The notes under the pieces are model-generated. The model was given only the letters and a program-made list of their open reading frames with translations, did not search any database and was not told the DNA's origin. 64,000 nucleotides of DNA from Planctomycetota bacterium (GTDB lineage Bacteria; Planctomycetota; Planctomycetia; Pirellulales; Pirellulaceae): contig JACNKX010000081.1 in assembly GCA_014381825.1 (NCBI GenBank), positions 1 to 64,000 of the forward strand. The letters run 5' to 3'. Positions 7,852 to 16,543 of the stretch are shown piece after piece. The translations under genes and the position numbers were made by a program. Position 1 is the first letter of the stretch. The number at the start of each line of letters is the position of its first letter.

Positions 7852-10803
7852 TCAAATCTGCGACTCAGCCTGCCACGTGGCGTCAGGCAAGTATCGATGG
7901 AACTCTCCGGTATCCGGATCGACGGCGACCAGGTTGACCCATTGGTTGTGAAACAAGTGTTGTAATAGCGTGTGTTTGGCAATGATGTTAGTGATGCGGT
8001 CCGTCGGCGCTTCCAGGATTGCCAGCAGCCGCACCGGTTCGTGATAGTGTCGGCGGCCGTCGTTCACGCTTTGCAATGGCAAGCCGGATTGCAGGTCGCC
8101 ATGAGCACCGTGCATCACACCGACTCCCCCGACTACGTTGTGCGTTACTTTGCTGCCGCTGCCATAGACCGCTGGATCGACCGCCGAAAAGTAGTATTCC
8201 ATGCTAATCCACTGCGCGACGACGAGCGGGGCGTTCATGAGCGCTTCCAAAATCGTTCCTTCAGGATCGGAGTCCGGATCATAGGAGTGCAGAAACGCGC
8301 GTCCGCCCAAGTCGAGCCCTTTTGTCAGCGTCCGTCGGCCGAGGATGAATGCCGCGTTGCTCGAAAGTCCCCACTCTGGCCGGACGTTTGCCCAGTCGAC
8401 GGTGCGCGAGACCATATGATCCGCCGCGGCCTGAGGTGAGATCTCCGTTGGAGCATGCGGGATTCGATGGCATCGTTCAAGAGCCTGTTTAGCGCCAGCC
8501 TCTTTCAGGTCCTCGATCACTGAACGCAAGTCTTCGGCATGGCTCTCCGGCACATCTTCAATGTCATAGAACGAAACTTGATCGGTCGCCGTGTTGTGTT
8601 TGCCAGCCAGGAACCACGTGTCGTCTGGGATGTCGAGACCGTTTGCTTTCATTGCCTCGCGGACACTCGGTTGATTGCCCATCGCGGCGAAAACGCGCGC
8701 GTTCGGATCGCCGTGCCCGCCGCCGCAAGCGCCACAGTTGTACGCCGCAAAATACGGATTATTGTCCGCGTTGCTGCCATGGCCACAGAGTACGATGAAG
8801 CGGCCAAAGTTTTTCGTCAAACCAAACGCCCGAAGCCCCTTCTCGACAAACGTCGCTTGTTCAGCCACGCTGAATCCATGCGGCAGCCCCTCGGAAGCAT
8901 CGCCTTCACCATCATCGTCCCGATCGATTGGTATCCGCGTCGCGACCGAGCGCGAAAACCACTCGACCGACCGCGCTTTGATCGACTCATAAGGCTTGCT
9001 CAAGAACGTCTTGCCAATCAATCGCGCGCTATAGAACAAACCTAGCGCGTCGATCAACATCATCGAGCCAACGGGATTGCTTTTTAGATCATGAAACAGG
9101 TGTTCGCCGAGACGGTTGAATCGCGACGCCGCGCCATACGTTGTCAGTGACTCATCCTGACCAGTACGCGGCTCCTCATGAACTTCAAATCCCGGTGCTG
9201 CAATCACGGGGCACAACGCCGCCTGTCCGTCATTGTCGAACGCCCGAAAGCTGATTGGCAAGCCAAAGAAACCAGCGAAACCAAAAGTCTCGTACGGCCC
9301 TTGCGCTTCGACGTGCCGGCGAAACGACTCGGAACGCGCGTCGATGCACAACACGAATTGAGCCCGTGGCCGTTCTTGCGCCTCAGCGATCTTGCCACGA
9401 TGATCGGCCAGTCGTGCAAGCAATCGTTCACGATAACTTGTCTCCAGCGCGTGCAACCAGACCAGCCCGTGCCGGTCCGAGGGAAAATCATCCAACCATC
9501 CAAGCAACGTTGCGATGTCCGACGCAGCAAGACTTTTGATGTCATCAGGCCGCAGTCCAAGGAATTGCGCGAGATGAAACAAGCGCCACCCATCTTTGCA
9601 AATCGCGGCCGTTTCGAGATCTACCGAATGCGAGTCGTTGACCAGTTGTCGAAACTCGTCGGAGTTGTTTTGCCAGTAATTGACTAGCGAGGAAAGGGTC
9701 CCTTCGATTCCCCATCGGCGACGACAAAACGCTTCGACAAGTTCTGCTTCATAAAAGAGACAGACTGCGAGATATTGAACCGGATCAATCCTTCGCTGCT
9801 TTTGAGCCGGATAACTCGGGTTGTCGCCCAGCCAGCGGATGAATCCCGACCAGCCGGGCAATTGGGCCAGCATCCGCGACAAATACTCCACGCGACGCTC
9901 GGCGGGAATACCGAGCCGATCAAGGCCGAGTGCGATGGCATCTTCCGGCGTATCGGGCAACTCGCGGATCTTTTTCGCAATTCGTTTGATGCCCACCAAA
10001 CGGCCGGACCAATCCCGTGTCGCCAGGTCGCGCCAGATTTGGTAAAAGCCTTGTTTGCGATCTGGCATTTCCCACCCCGACATACCTTCGTCGAGAAATG
10101 CGGCGTTCCATTTGATCATCTGATCATTGATCTGGTCGACGATTGTGGCTGCTGCGAGCGACCCAAGCCAATCGCTGATCGTTCGATCGATGGGAAGCAT
10201 GATTTCGGGGTCATCCGCCTCTTCATCGGACCGATCCATCTTGCTCACCGCTGCCAGCGAACTGTCCCAAAGCTCGCGAATGAAGGATGGGTCGACGTCT
10301 TGATCTGTCTGACAGTCGTCCGGCAAGTCGTTTCGAAGTCGCGTTGTCGCCTTTCCTGCGCTCAGCGTCCAGTCCAACAAATCTGAAGCCAACGAGTCTA
10401 GACCGAACAATAAGTGCAAACGCTGCACGTGCAATGCCTCGACTTGCTGGTTGCCAATTGAAACAGATTGCTTCGTGGCATGAGGGCCAACCTCTTGCAG
10501 CGCTTGACGAACCGCATCGTCCGAGATGCTTCCATCGCGATACACCTGACGATATTCATCATTTGGGATGTACCCGTTGCCCCCCAGAACGTTTTTTGCC
10601 TTACGCACCGCGTCGTCAAACGGCAAAGATTCCCAGCCGCGAAGTGGATTGCGATAAGCAAACGTCTTCATCGGCCAGGACTGGGCAATCGGCTTACACG
10701 CCTCCGCGACCTCATCGCGCACGCGATTCCGTTCTTCTGGGGAAAGCTGCATCGCGCCCTCACCCAATACGCTGTGGTTTTCAAGGTCGGGAAGTAATTG
10801 CAT
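7852..10803 (-). CDS. dabA: DabA-like inorganic carbon transporter subunit (DUF2309)
   Basis: 983 aa; VLCIDARSESFRRHVE, GFAGFFGLPISFRAFD, IVLCGHGSNADNNPYFAAYNCGACGGGHGDPNARVFA carry the Cys/Asp ... His ... Cys residues expected of the DabA metal site. Confidence 0.93.
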   Translation of the reverse strand: MQLLPDLENHSVLGEGAMQLSPEERNRVRDEVAEACKPIAQSWPMKTFAYRNPLRGWESLPFDDAVRKAKNVLGGNGYIPNDEYRQVYRDGSISDDAVRQALQEVGPHATKQSVSIGNQQVEALHVQRLHLLFGLDSLASDLLDWTLSAGKATTRLRNDLPDDCQTDQDVDPSFIRELWDSSLAAVSKMDRSDEEADDPEIMLPIDRTISDWLGSLAAATIVDQINDQMIKWNAAFLDEGMSGWEMPDRKQGFYQIWRDLATRDWSGRLVGIKRIAKKIRELPDTPEDAIALGLDRLGIPAERRVEYLSRMLAQLPGWSGFIRWLGDNPSYPAQKQRRIDPVQYLAVCLFYEAELVEAFCRRRWGIEGTLSSLVNYWQNNSDEFRQLVNDSHSVDLETAAICKDGWRLFHLAQFLGLRPDDIKSLAASDIATLLGWLDDFPSDRHGLVWLHALETSYRERLLARLADHRGKIAEAQERPRAQFVLCIDARSESFRRHVEAQGPYETFGFAGFFGLPISFRAFDNDGQAALCPVIAAPGFEVHEEPRTGQDESLTTYGAASRFNRLGEHLFHDLKSNPVGSMMLIDALGLFYSARLIGKTFLSKPYESIKARSVEWFSRSVATRIPIDRDDDGEGDASEGLPHGFSVAEQATFVEKGLRAFGLTKNFGRFIVLCGHGSNADNNPYFAAYNCGACGGGHGDPNARVFAAMGNQPSVREAMKANGLDIPDDTWFLAGKHNTATDQVSFYDIEDVPESHAEDLRSVIEDLKEAGAKQALERCHRIPHAPTEISPQAAADHMVSRTVDWANVRPEWGLSSNAAFILGRRTLTKGLDLGGRAFLHSYDPDSDPEGTILEALMNAPLVVAQWISMEYYFSAVDPAVYGSGSKVTHNVVGGVGVMHGAHGDLQSGLPLQSVNDGRRHYHEPVRLLAILEAPTDRITNIIAKHTLLQHLFHNQWVNLVAVDPDTGEFHRYLPDATWQAESQI

Positions 10804-10852
10804 GGTTCGTTCCGCTGGTGCAGCAACTGAAACAAGGAATGAAGCCGCGTCG

Positions 10853-12241
10853 TCAATCCTCTCGAACGACTGAAACGGTTTCGATGGGTTCCAGATCCGG
10901 GACGGTAAACTTCAATCGCACCAAGTAAAACAAGGCGGTGAAGACAATCACCGCAGTATTCAAGTCCTTCACTAAAGTGACCACCGCCGTGCCCGCAATG
11001 AAAAACATCTCGCGGTGGCCCACGTCGAACAACCCGGTTGGATCGCGTCTTCCCAACAGTCGCCGGACATAAATCACACACGGTCGCCAGTCGAAAACGT
11101 CGTAGCCGACCTTGAAGAGAATCCCAGTAAACACGGCCACCGGGATGGTGCTGATGTAATCCTGAAAAATGAGCATCTCGACGAGCGCGAAGATGCCCAC
11201 CGCCACGCCCGCAACCCGCCATGTCGCGCCTTCGTTGAGGATCAACACCGATCGGATCGTGGCCTGCGCGCCGGGGATGCCGCCCAAGCAAGCCACCGCG
11301 GCATTTGCGGCGCCCTGCGCGGCGAGTTCCTGATTCTGCTTGGTCCGCTCATCGCGGCCAAACTCCTCGGTCATCTTCTTGTCCACGACCAACGACGTCA
11401 AAAGCGTGTCCAGATAGCACAGCATCGTCAATTGCAAAGCGAACGGAATCGCGAGCCAAACCAGTTGCGCGCTCCAGTCGGTCGGCACGTTTTTTTGCAC
11501 AACGGCAACCCAAGCGCCAACCGAATTCTCGATCTTCTCGGTTTGCACCATCTGGATATCGACACTCATCAATTGCACGACAATAGTCACCGCGAGAATC
11601 GCGATCAGCGTTCCAGGAGGAATAAAGGCCCTCCAGCGAGAAGAGAAACGGCGAGTAACCATCGGAACGGCAAAGGCAATCGCCAATGCGGACAATGCCA
11701 CGGCAATGTTGACAGCCAGCGCCCCGGAAAGCCGTTCCTGACCGCCGAGGCCGAACAGCTTCTTTGTCTGATCGACCCAAATCAGAATCGCAATGCCGTT
11801 CATGAATCCGGAAATGACCACCTTGGGAACGATTTGAATAAACCGTCCCAAACGACAAATCGCCGCGATGACCAGAATGACGCCGCAAAGAATGAGTACA
11901 AGGTTGACGAACTGCACGGGGTCGGCGCCCGGAAATGCCTCAAGCAGGCCTTTCCCCGCATACTGACGCGTCGACGCCGCGTACGCCATGATCAGCACCA
12001 TCACGGCGGTCATGGGAGCGGTGGGTCCCGAGGTCTGAACGCGCGTGCCGCCGAACAGGGCCGTGATCAGTGCGATGATCCCGGCCGAGAGGATCCCTGC
12101 AAAGGCCCCTCGCTCGGACAGAATTCCGAAAGCCGCGCCAAGACTGATCGCCACGAAACTGACCGCCAGGCCTGCGACAAGATTCTTGGCCAGTTCGCCT
12201 GCGAAGTTTGAATTAGAATTCTGCAAAGAATCCGTTGCCAT
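10853..12241 (-). CDS. SulP family inorganic anion transporter, no visible C-terminal STAS domain
   Basis: 462 aa; LVAGLAVSFVAISLGAAFGI, FGGTRVQTSGPTAPMTAVMVLI, GFMNGIAILIW, NAAVACLGGIPGAQATIRSVLILNEGATWR; ORF ends soon after the last TM segment. Confidence 0.9.
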   Translation of the reverse strand: MATDSLQNSNSNFAGELAKNLVAGLAVSFVAISLGAAFGILSERGAFAGILSAGIIALITALFGGTRVQTSGPTAPMTAVMVLIMAYAASTRQYAGKGLLEAFPGADPVQFVNLVLILCGVILVIAAICRLGRFIQIVPKVVISGFMNGIAILIWVDQTKKLFGLGGQERLSGALAVNIAVALSALAIAFAVPMVTRRFSSRWRAFIPPGTLIAILAVTIVVQLMSVDIQMVQTEKIENSVGAWVAVVQKNVPTDWSAQLVWLAIPFALQLTMLCYLDTLLTSLVVDKKMTEEFGRDERTKQNQELAAQGAANAAVACLGGIPGAQATIRSVLILNEGATWRVAGVAVGIFALVEMLIFQDYISTIPVAVFTGILFKVGYDVFDWRPCVIYVRRLLGRRDPTGLFDVGHREMFFIAGTAVVTLVKDLNTAVIVFTALFYLVRLKFTVPDLEPIETVSVVRED

Positions 12242-12359
12242 ACATCCGATCCCTTATTCACTCTCTGATGACTGAGAAGTCTAGAGGCAGTTTCAAAATA
12301 TCATTGGTTCGCGGAGGTGTATTCCGACGATTCACTGGTGTAACTCATGACCATGTTTC

Positions 12360-13025
12360 CTAGATGGACGGCAATTCGCGCGTGGCGGCTGGAGCGGTGA
12401 AGCCTGCTCCTTCAATGAGGACGAACTGACCAACTTGAGGGCGATAGCCGCAGACCTGTCCTGTCTCGAACTCGTAGACCCAGCCGTGAAGATTCAGCGT
12501 CTTCCTGCCCAATGCCGCGGCAACCGTCGGATGCGTTCGCACGTGTTCCAGTTGGACAAGTACGTTTTCTTCCACCGTTGCCGTCAAGCGGGCGTTCGCT
12601 TCCGAAATGTGTTCGTAGTTCTCTTGCATGATGCGCTGCGTGGAATCGGCGTAGGACAGCCAACTGCGCACCGCCGGAAGATCATCGAGCTTGCCCGGAT
12701 CGAGTACGCCTTTCATCGCTCCGCAATGCGAGTGGCCGCAGATCACGATATCCTTGACCCCCAGGGCACTCACTGCGAATTCGATGGTCGCCGCTTCACC
12801 GCCATTGAGCGTCCCGTAAGGTGGAACAATGTTGCCGGCATTGCGCATGATGAACAGCTCTCCCGGTTCGGTTTGCGTCAACAGCGACGGATCGATCCGC
12901 GAGTCGGAGCAAGTGATAAACAACGCCAACGGATGCTGGCCATCGATCAGCGTTTCGAACAATCGCTGCTTTGAACTGAAGATGTCTGTCTGAAACTGAT
13001 GAATGCCTTCAACGAGCTTTTGCAT
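12360..13025 (-). CDS. Beta-class carbonic anhydrase
   Basis: [35 protein letters not shown]; start chosen at ATG 13025 ([12 protein letters not shown]). Confidence 0.95.
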   Translation of the reverse strand: MQKLVEGIHQFQTDIFSSKQRLFETLIDGQHPLALFITCSDSRIDPSLLTQTEPGELFIMRNAGNIVPPYGTLNGGEAATIEFAVSALGVKDIVICGHSHCGAMKGVLDPGKLDDLPAVRSWLSYADSTQRIMQENYEHISEANARLTATVEENVLVQLEHVRTHPTVAAALGRKTLNLHGWVYEFETGQVCGYRPQVGQFVLIEGAGFTAPAATRELPSI

Positions 13026-13219
13026 GAATGGGATCTCCACGGCATTTGTCGGTGTAAGAGGACTTCGCGCTAGAAATCCACGGCAACGCGACTGTCGCAG
13101 TATTGGCGGAAAATGTGAATCTGACCGGCAGCCACCACAGCCGAATCGAATGGACTCAGCAGGCGCGAACAATTACCTTAACATTGGCGGGAACGCGATC
13201 CCCAGAGAAAGAGCGCAGC

Positions 13220-13618
13220 CTAAATCAGTAAAGGCGCGCAGAGGTCATTGGCTAGCTGATGGCCAACAATCCCAATGAAACTGGCGTGACAAGCGATTCG
13301 ATGAAGCCGATTGCCGGTCTCACGTGGTCGACTGTGGCCATTGTAGTGTCGGTCGTTTGAGCGTCGGCGTTCCGAAGAACACACAATCTGTTCTTTCTCA
13401 GAGTTCTCCTCGTCCTCTTCGCTAGGGTATTCTCCCTCAGCGAATTCCACGCACGTCACAACTCCATGCTGAGATATCGGGACGAGGACGACGGCGCAAA
13501 GACAGATCAACACCGATACCCGACGTAACAAGGCCAGCCGTGTTGTCCATCTTAATCTGAGCGCCATCAACGCCTGCCATTTCGGAAATTCGAGTAGCTG
13601 CCACAGTTTGGCAATCAC
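13220..13618 (-). CDS. Small hypothetical protein with hydrophobic N-terminal segment and acidic EEDEEN stretch
   Basis: 132 aa ORF; LLRRVSVLICLCAVVLVPI hydrophobic segment; no competing coding ORF; position upstream of the carbonic anhydrase gene. Confidence 0.45.
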   Translation of the reverse strand: MIAKLWQLLEFPKWQALMALRLRWTTRLALLRRVSVLICLCAVVLVPISQHGVVTCVEFAEGEYPSEEDEENSEKEQIVCSSERRRSNDRHYNGHSRPRETGNRLHRIACHASFIGIVGHQLANDLCAPLLI

Positions 13619-13877
13619 GTTCTTGTACGATAATTCTTGAGAACTGTCAAAACCGGATTCGCCCGCTGAGATTTAGATTCCAAATAACCGCGTTGAAGTC
13701 AAGATCACCCAGCTCAAGTCCTGCAAAAGACGCGGATCACTGGTTGCGCCACAGAGTGCTTAGCACGGAAATAATCTGCGGCTTTGGATAATTAGAACAC
13801 TGAGTGTCCAATATGCTATCGCTTATGCATCATGAAGGTAAGTTGACCAACATCCCCCATTCGATAAAGGAGCCACT

Positions 13878-14228
13878 ATGCCCAAAAAGAACTTCCTATG
13901 CATCCAGCGAAGTCTGCCGGCGCAACCAGGGAAATGCGAAGCACCATCTCCAGCACAAATGGAAGAGATGTACGCGAAATTCAACGCCTGGAGAGAAACG
14001 TTCCAGGAAAATATCGTCGACATGGGAGGGAAACTGGGGGGAGGCGGGAAAATCGTCACTTCAGAGGGTGCAACTGATGGGCCTTTCGTAGAAGCAAAAG
14101 AGGTGATCGGTGGCTATATGATCGTCTCCGCGGAAAACATGGAAGAGGCGGTCGAGGTAGCTCGTCAGAGCCCGGGAGTCGCAATGCCCGGCTCAAGCGT
14201 TGAGGTTAGGGAGATCAGCACTCCTTGA
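13878..14228 (+). CDS. YCII-related (DGPF-domain) protein
   Basis: GGKIVTSEGATDGPFVEAKEVIGGYMIVSAENMEEAVEVARQSPG contains the DGPF motif; sigma factor partner directly downstream. Confidence 0.92.
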   Translation: MPKKNFLCIQRSLPAQPGKCEAPSPAQMEEMYAKFNAWRETFQENIVDMGGKLGGGGKIVTSEGATDGPFVEAKEVIGGYMIVSAENMEEAVEVARQSPGVAMPGSSVEVREISTP

Positions 14229-15481
14229 CTACGCCTAAACTGGTTGAGCACTTCTTCCGGCATGAATACGGCCGGCTAGTTGCGATGCTGTCGCGCCGGG
14301 TGGGCGTGCAATACATCGAGGCGGTTGAGGACGCCGTTCAGTCCGCCTTGATGAAAGCACTCGAGTCCTGGACGATTACGGGTTTGCCAGACAATCCATC
14401 GGCCTGGGTATTTCGGGTGGCGCACAACGATCTCATGGGAGAGTTGCGCCAACGGACGGGCCGTCGACGCATCTTGGAGAATTACGCGGAAGAATCCAGT
14501 GGTACTACTGAGAACGGTCCGGAGCACTTCTTGGCGGACGAAGTTCGTGATGACCTGTTGCGGATGCTATTTGTCTGCTGCGACGAGGAAATCCCGGCGG
14601 AATCACAACTGGTGTTTGCTCTGAAGACCCTGTGCGGCTTCAGCGTTGGGGAGATTGCGATTCGGCTGTTTACCAGAGAAGCAAATGTTTACAAGCGTCT
14701 GGGTCGAGCCCGCAGCCGGTTGCGACAACTCTCGACTGGCCCCGGTGAGCTCATCGGCCCACAGTACTCTTCGCGACTTCCCAGCGTAAACAAGATTCTG
14801 TACGTGCTGTTCACGGAGGGCTACCTTTCTTCCCACGCCGAGATGGCCATCCGCCGCGAGCTCTGTGACGAAGCGATACGGCTGGCTGTCATCATGGCGG
14901 AACATCCAACGGGCCAGGTTCCGGAAACTTATGCGTTATTGGCTTTGATGAATCTGCACGTGGCGCGGATGACCGCTCGCCAAGACGGTTCCGGGGGCTT
15001 GCTTCTTCTGGAGGAACAAGACAGAGCGCTCTGGGACCGGCAGAGAATTCAGGTGGGGTTGGAGTGGTTGGCAAAATCCGCGGGGGGTGACAACTTTTCT
15101 CGCTATCACGCGGAAGCCGGGATTGCGGCGGAACACTGCCTCGCTCCGTCGTTTCAGGAAACTCGATGGGACAGAGTGGTGGAGTGTTACTCGCTGCTGG
15201 AGCGAAACGCACCGTCCGCAATACACAAAATGAACCGTGCAGTGGCTATTGCAGAGTGGCAAGGCCCCGACGCGGGACTCGCTGTTCTCAAGGGCTTTGA
15301 ACCGCCCGCTTGGCTTGTCGGCTCCTACTTATGGGCTTCGGTACTGGCCGATTTGCATCGGCGCTGCGGAAATACCGATGCGGCGAGACGCTATCGGGAT
15401 GAAGCATTCAAATCGGCTCCCACTCTGGCGGTGAAGGAGCTTTTGCAGCGACGACTCCAGACTGGAAGCCCTGGCCGATAA
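14225..15481 (+). CDS. ECF-type RNA polymerase sigma factor of the YCII-linked (ECF42/DUF6596-like) family
   Basis: 418 aa; EDAVQSALMKALESWTITGLPDNPSAWVFRVAHNDLMGELRQ, long C-terminal extension KMNRAVAIAEWQGPDAGLAVL; TTG start overlapping the YCII stop codon. Confidence 0.92.
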   Translation: MTTPKLVEHFFRHEYGRLVAMLSRRVGVQYIEAVEDAVQSALMKALESWTITGLPDNPSAWVFRVAHNDLMGELRQRTGRRRILENYAEESSGTTENGPEHFLADEVRDDLLRMLFVCCDEEIPAESQLVFALKTLCGFSVGEIAIRLFTREANVYKRLGRARSRLRQLSTGPGELIGPQYSSRLPSVNKILYVLFTEGYLSSHAEMAIRRELCDEAIRLAVIMAEHPTGQVPETYALLALMNLHVARMTARQDGSGGLLLLEEQDRALWDRQRIQVGLEWLAKSAGGDNFSRYHAEAGIAAEHCLAPSFQETRWDRVVECYSLLERNAPSAIHKMNRAVAIAEWQGPDAGLAVLKGFEPPAWLVGSYLWASVLADLHRRCGNTDAARRYRDEAFKSAPTLAVKELLQRRLQTGSPGR

Positions 15482-15511
15482 ACGCGGAAAAGGCCAATCC
15501 TAGGATACCGC

Positions 15512-15553
15512 ATATTGCGCGTTATATTGCGCGTTCAGATATTGCGCGTTCAG
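15512..15553. repeat. Short tandem repeat, three copies of atattgcgcgtt(cag)
   Basis: 15512-15523 atattgcgcgtt; 15524-15538 atattgcgcgttcag; 15539-15553 atattgcgcgttcag. Confidence 0.9.
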
Positions 15554-15723
15554 AATCAATTGCGATACACTTGAGAATCCTTTCTTTGAAGTAATCCCCG
15601 GGAATGAATCGACCGAAACCGACGCAGCCGCACGTTCAGACAAACAATCGGCACCTGCCTGGTTCTGGTTGGCTGCAGTAGGAATCGCGACGTGTCTTAG
15701 CAAGCAGCGGATGATATACGGCA

Positions 15724-16473
15724 ATGCCTAAAAATGAGTCTCACCGAGAACCGATCGCCCGCGAGCGGCACTTCGCCACGACGCACTGGAGCATCGTCGT
15801 TGCGGCGGGGGATGCCAGTCGTGAGGGTGCACAGGATGCTCTCTCACAACTTTGTGAGGCCTACTGGTATCCGCTTTACGCGTACGTGCGGCGGCGAGGC
15901 CATTCCGCGCCGGATGCTCAGGATTTGACACAGGCGTTCTTCGCGCGGCTGCTAGAAAAGCAATCCTTGCGCGTTGCGAAGCGCGAGCGTGGCAAGTTCC
16001 GTTCGTTTCTCTTGGCGTCGCTCGATCATTTTCTGGCCAACGAGTACAATCGTGCTCGCGCGCAAAAACGGGGCGGCGACCGCGTGCATCTCTCGCTCGA
16101 CGTGGCTGCCGGAGAATCCCGCGTCAATTTGGAGCCGGCGCACGATTTGACGCCTGAGCGGCTTTACGAGCGACAATGGGCGCTGACGCTGCTGGAATTG
16201 GTGATTTGCCGGATGGAAGCCGAATACCAAGAGGCTGGCAAGGCACGGCAGTTCGAGTTGTTTAAAGACGTCTTGGGCGGCGGTCGCGAGCGTTTACGCT
16301 ATGTTGAGATTGCCGCAGAACTCGATATGAGTGTTGAGAACGCACGGCAGGGAGCTCATCGCATGCGAAAACGCTACCGGGCGCTGTTACGAGAAGAAGT
16401 GGCTCGCACCGTTGTCGATCCGAGCGACGTGGACGAGGAATTGGCCAATTTGTTCGAGGCGCTGGGGAATTGA
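15724..16473 (+). CDS. ECF-like RNA polymerase sigma factor (planctomycete kinase-linked type)
   Basis: 249 aa; FATTHWSIVVAAGD, YWYPLYAYVRRRGHSAPDAQDLTQAFFARLLE, YVEIAAELDMSVENARQGAHRMRKRYRALLREEVA. Confidence 0.88.
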   Translation: MPKNESHREPIARERHFATTHWSIVVAAGDASREGAQDALSQLCEAYWYPLYAYVRRRGHSAPDAQDLTQAFFARLLEKQSLRVAKRERGKFRSFLLASLDHFLANEYNRARAQKRGGDRVHLSLDVAAGESRVNLEPAHDLTPERLYERQWALTLLELVICRMEAEYQEAGKARQFELFKDVLGGGRERLRYVEIAAELDMSVENARQGAHRMRKRYRALLREEVARTVVDPSDVDEELANLFEALGN

Positions 16474-16543
16474 CTTTTTCTGTCACATCCGCTGAAGCTT
16501 GCTTTAGATAAGGGTAGAGACCTAGCAAACAAGGAACTCTGCC

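Noticed and set aside
11015-12211. 398-aa plus-strand ORF
   Set aside because: Lies antisense within the SulP gene; low-complexity His/Arg/Asp-rich translation with no family motif, typical of a shadow ORF.
15500-15724. 74-aa minus-strand ORF with repeated NAQY
   Set aside because: The peptide repeat is just the translated DNA tandem repeat at 15512-15553; no coding support.
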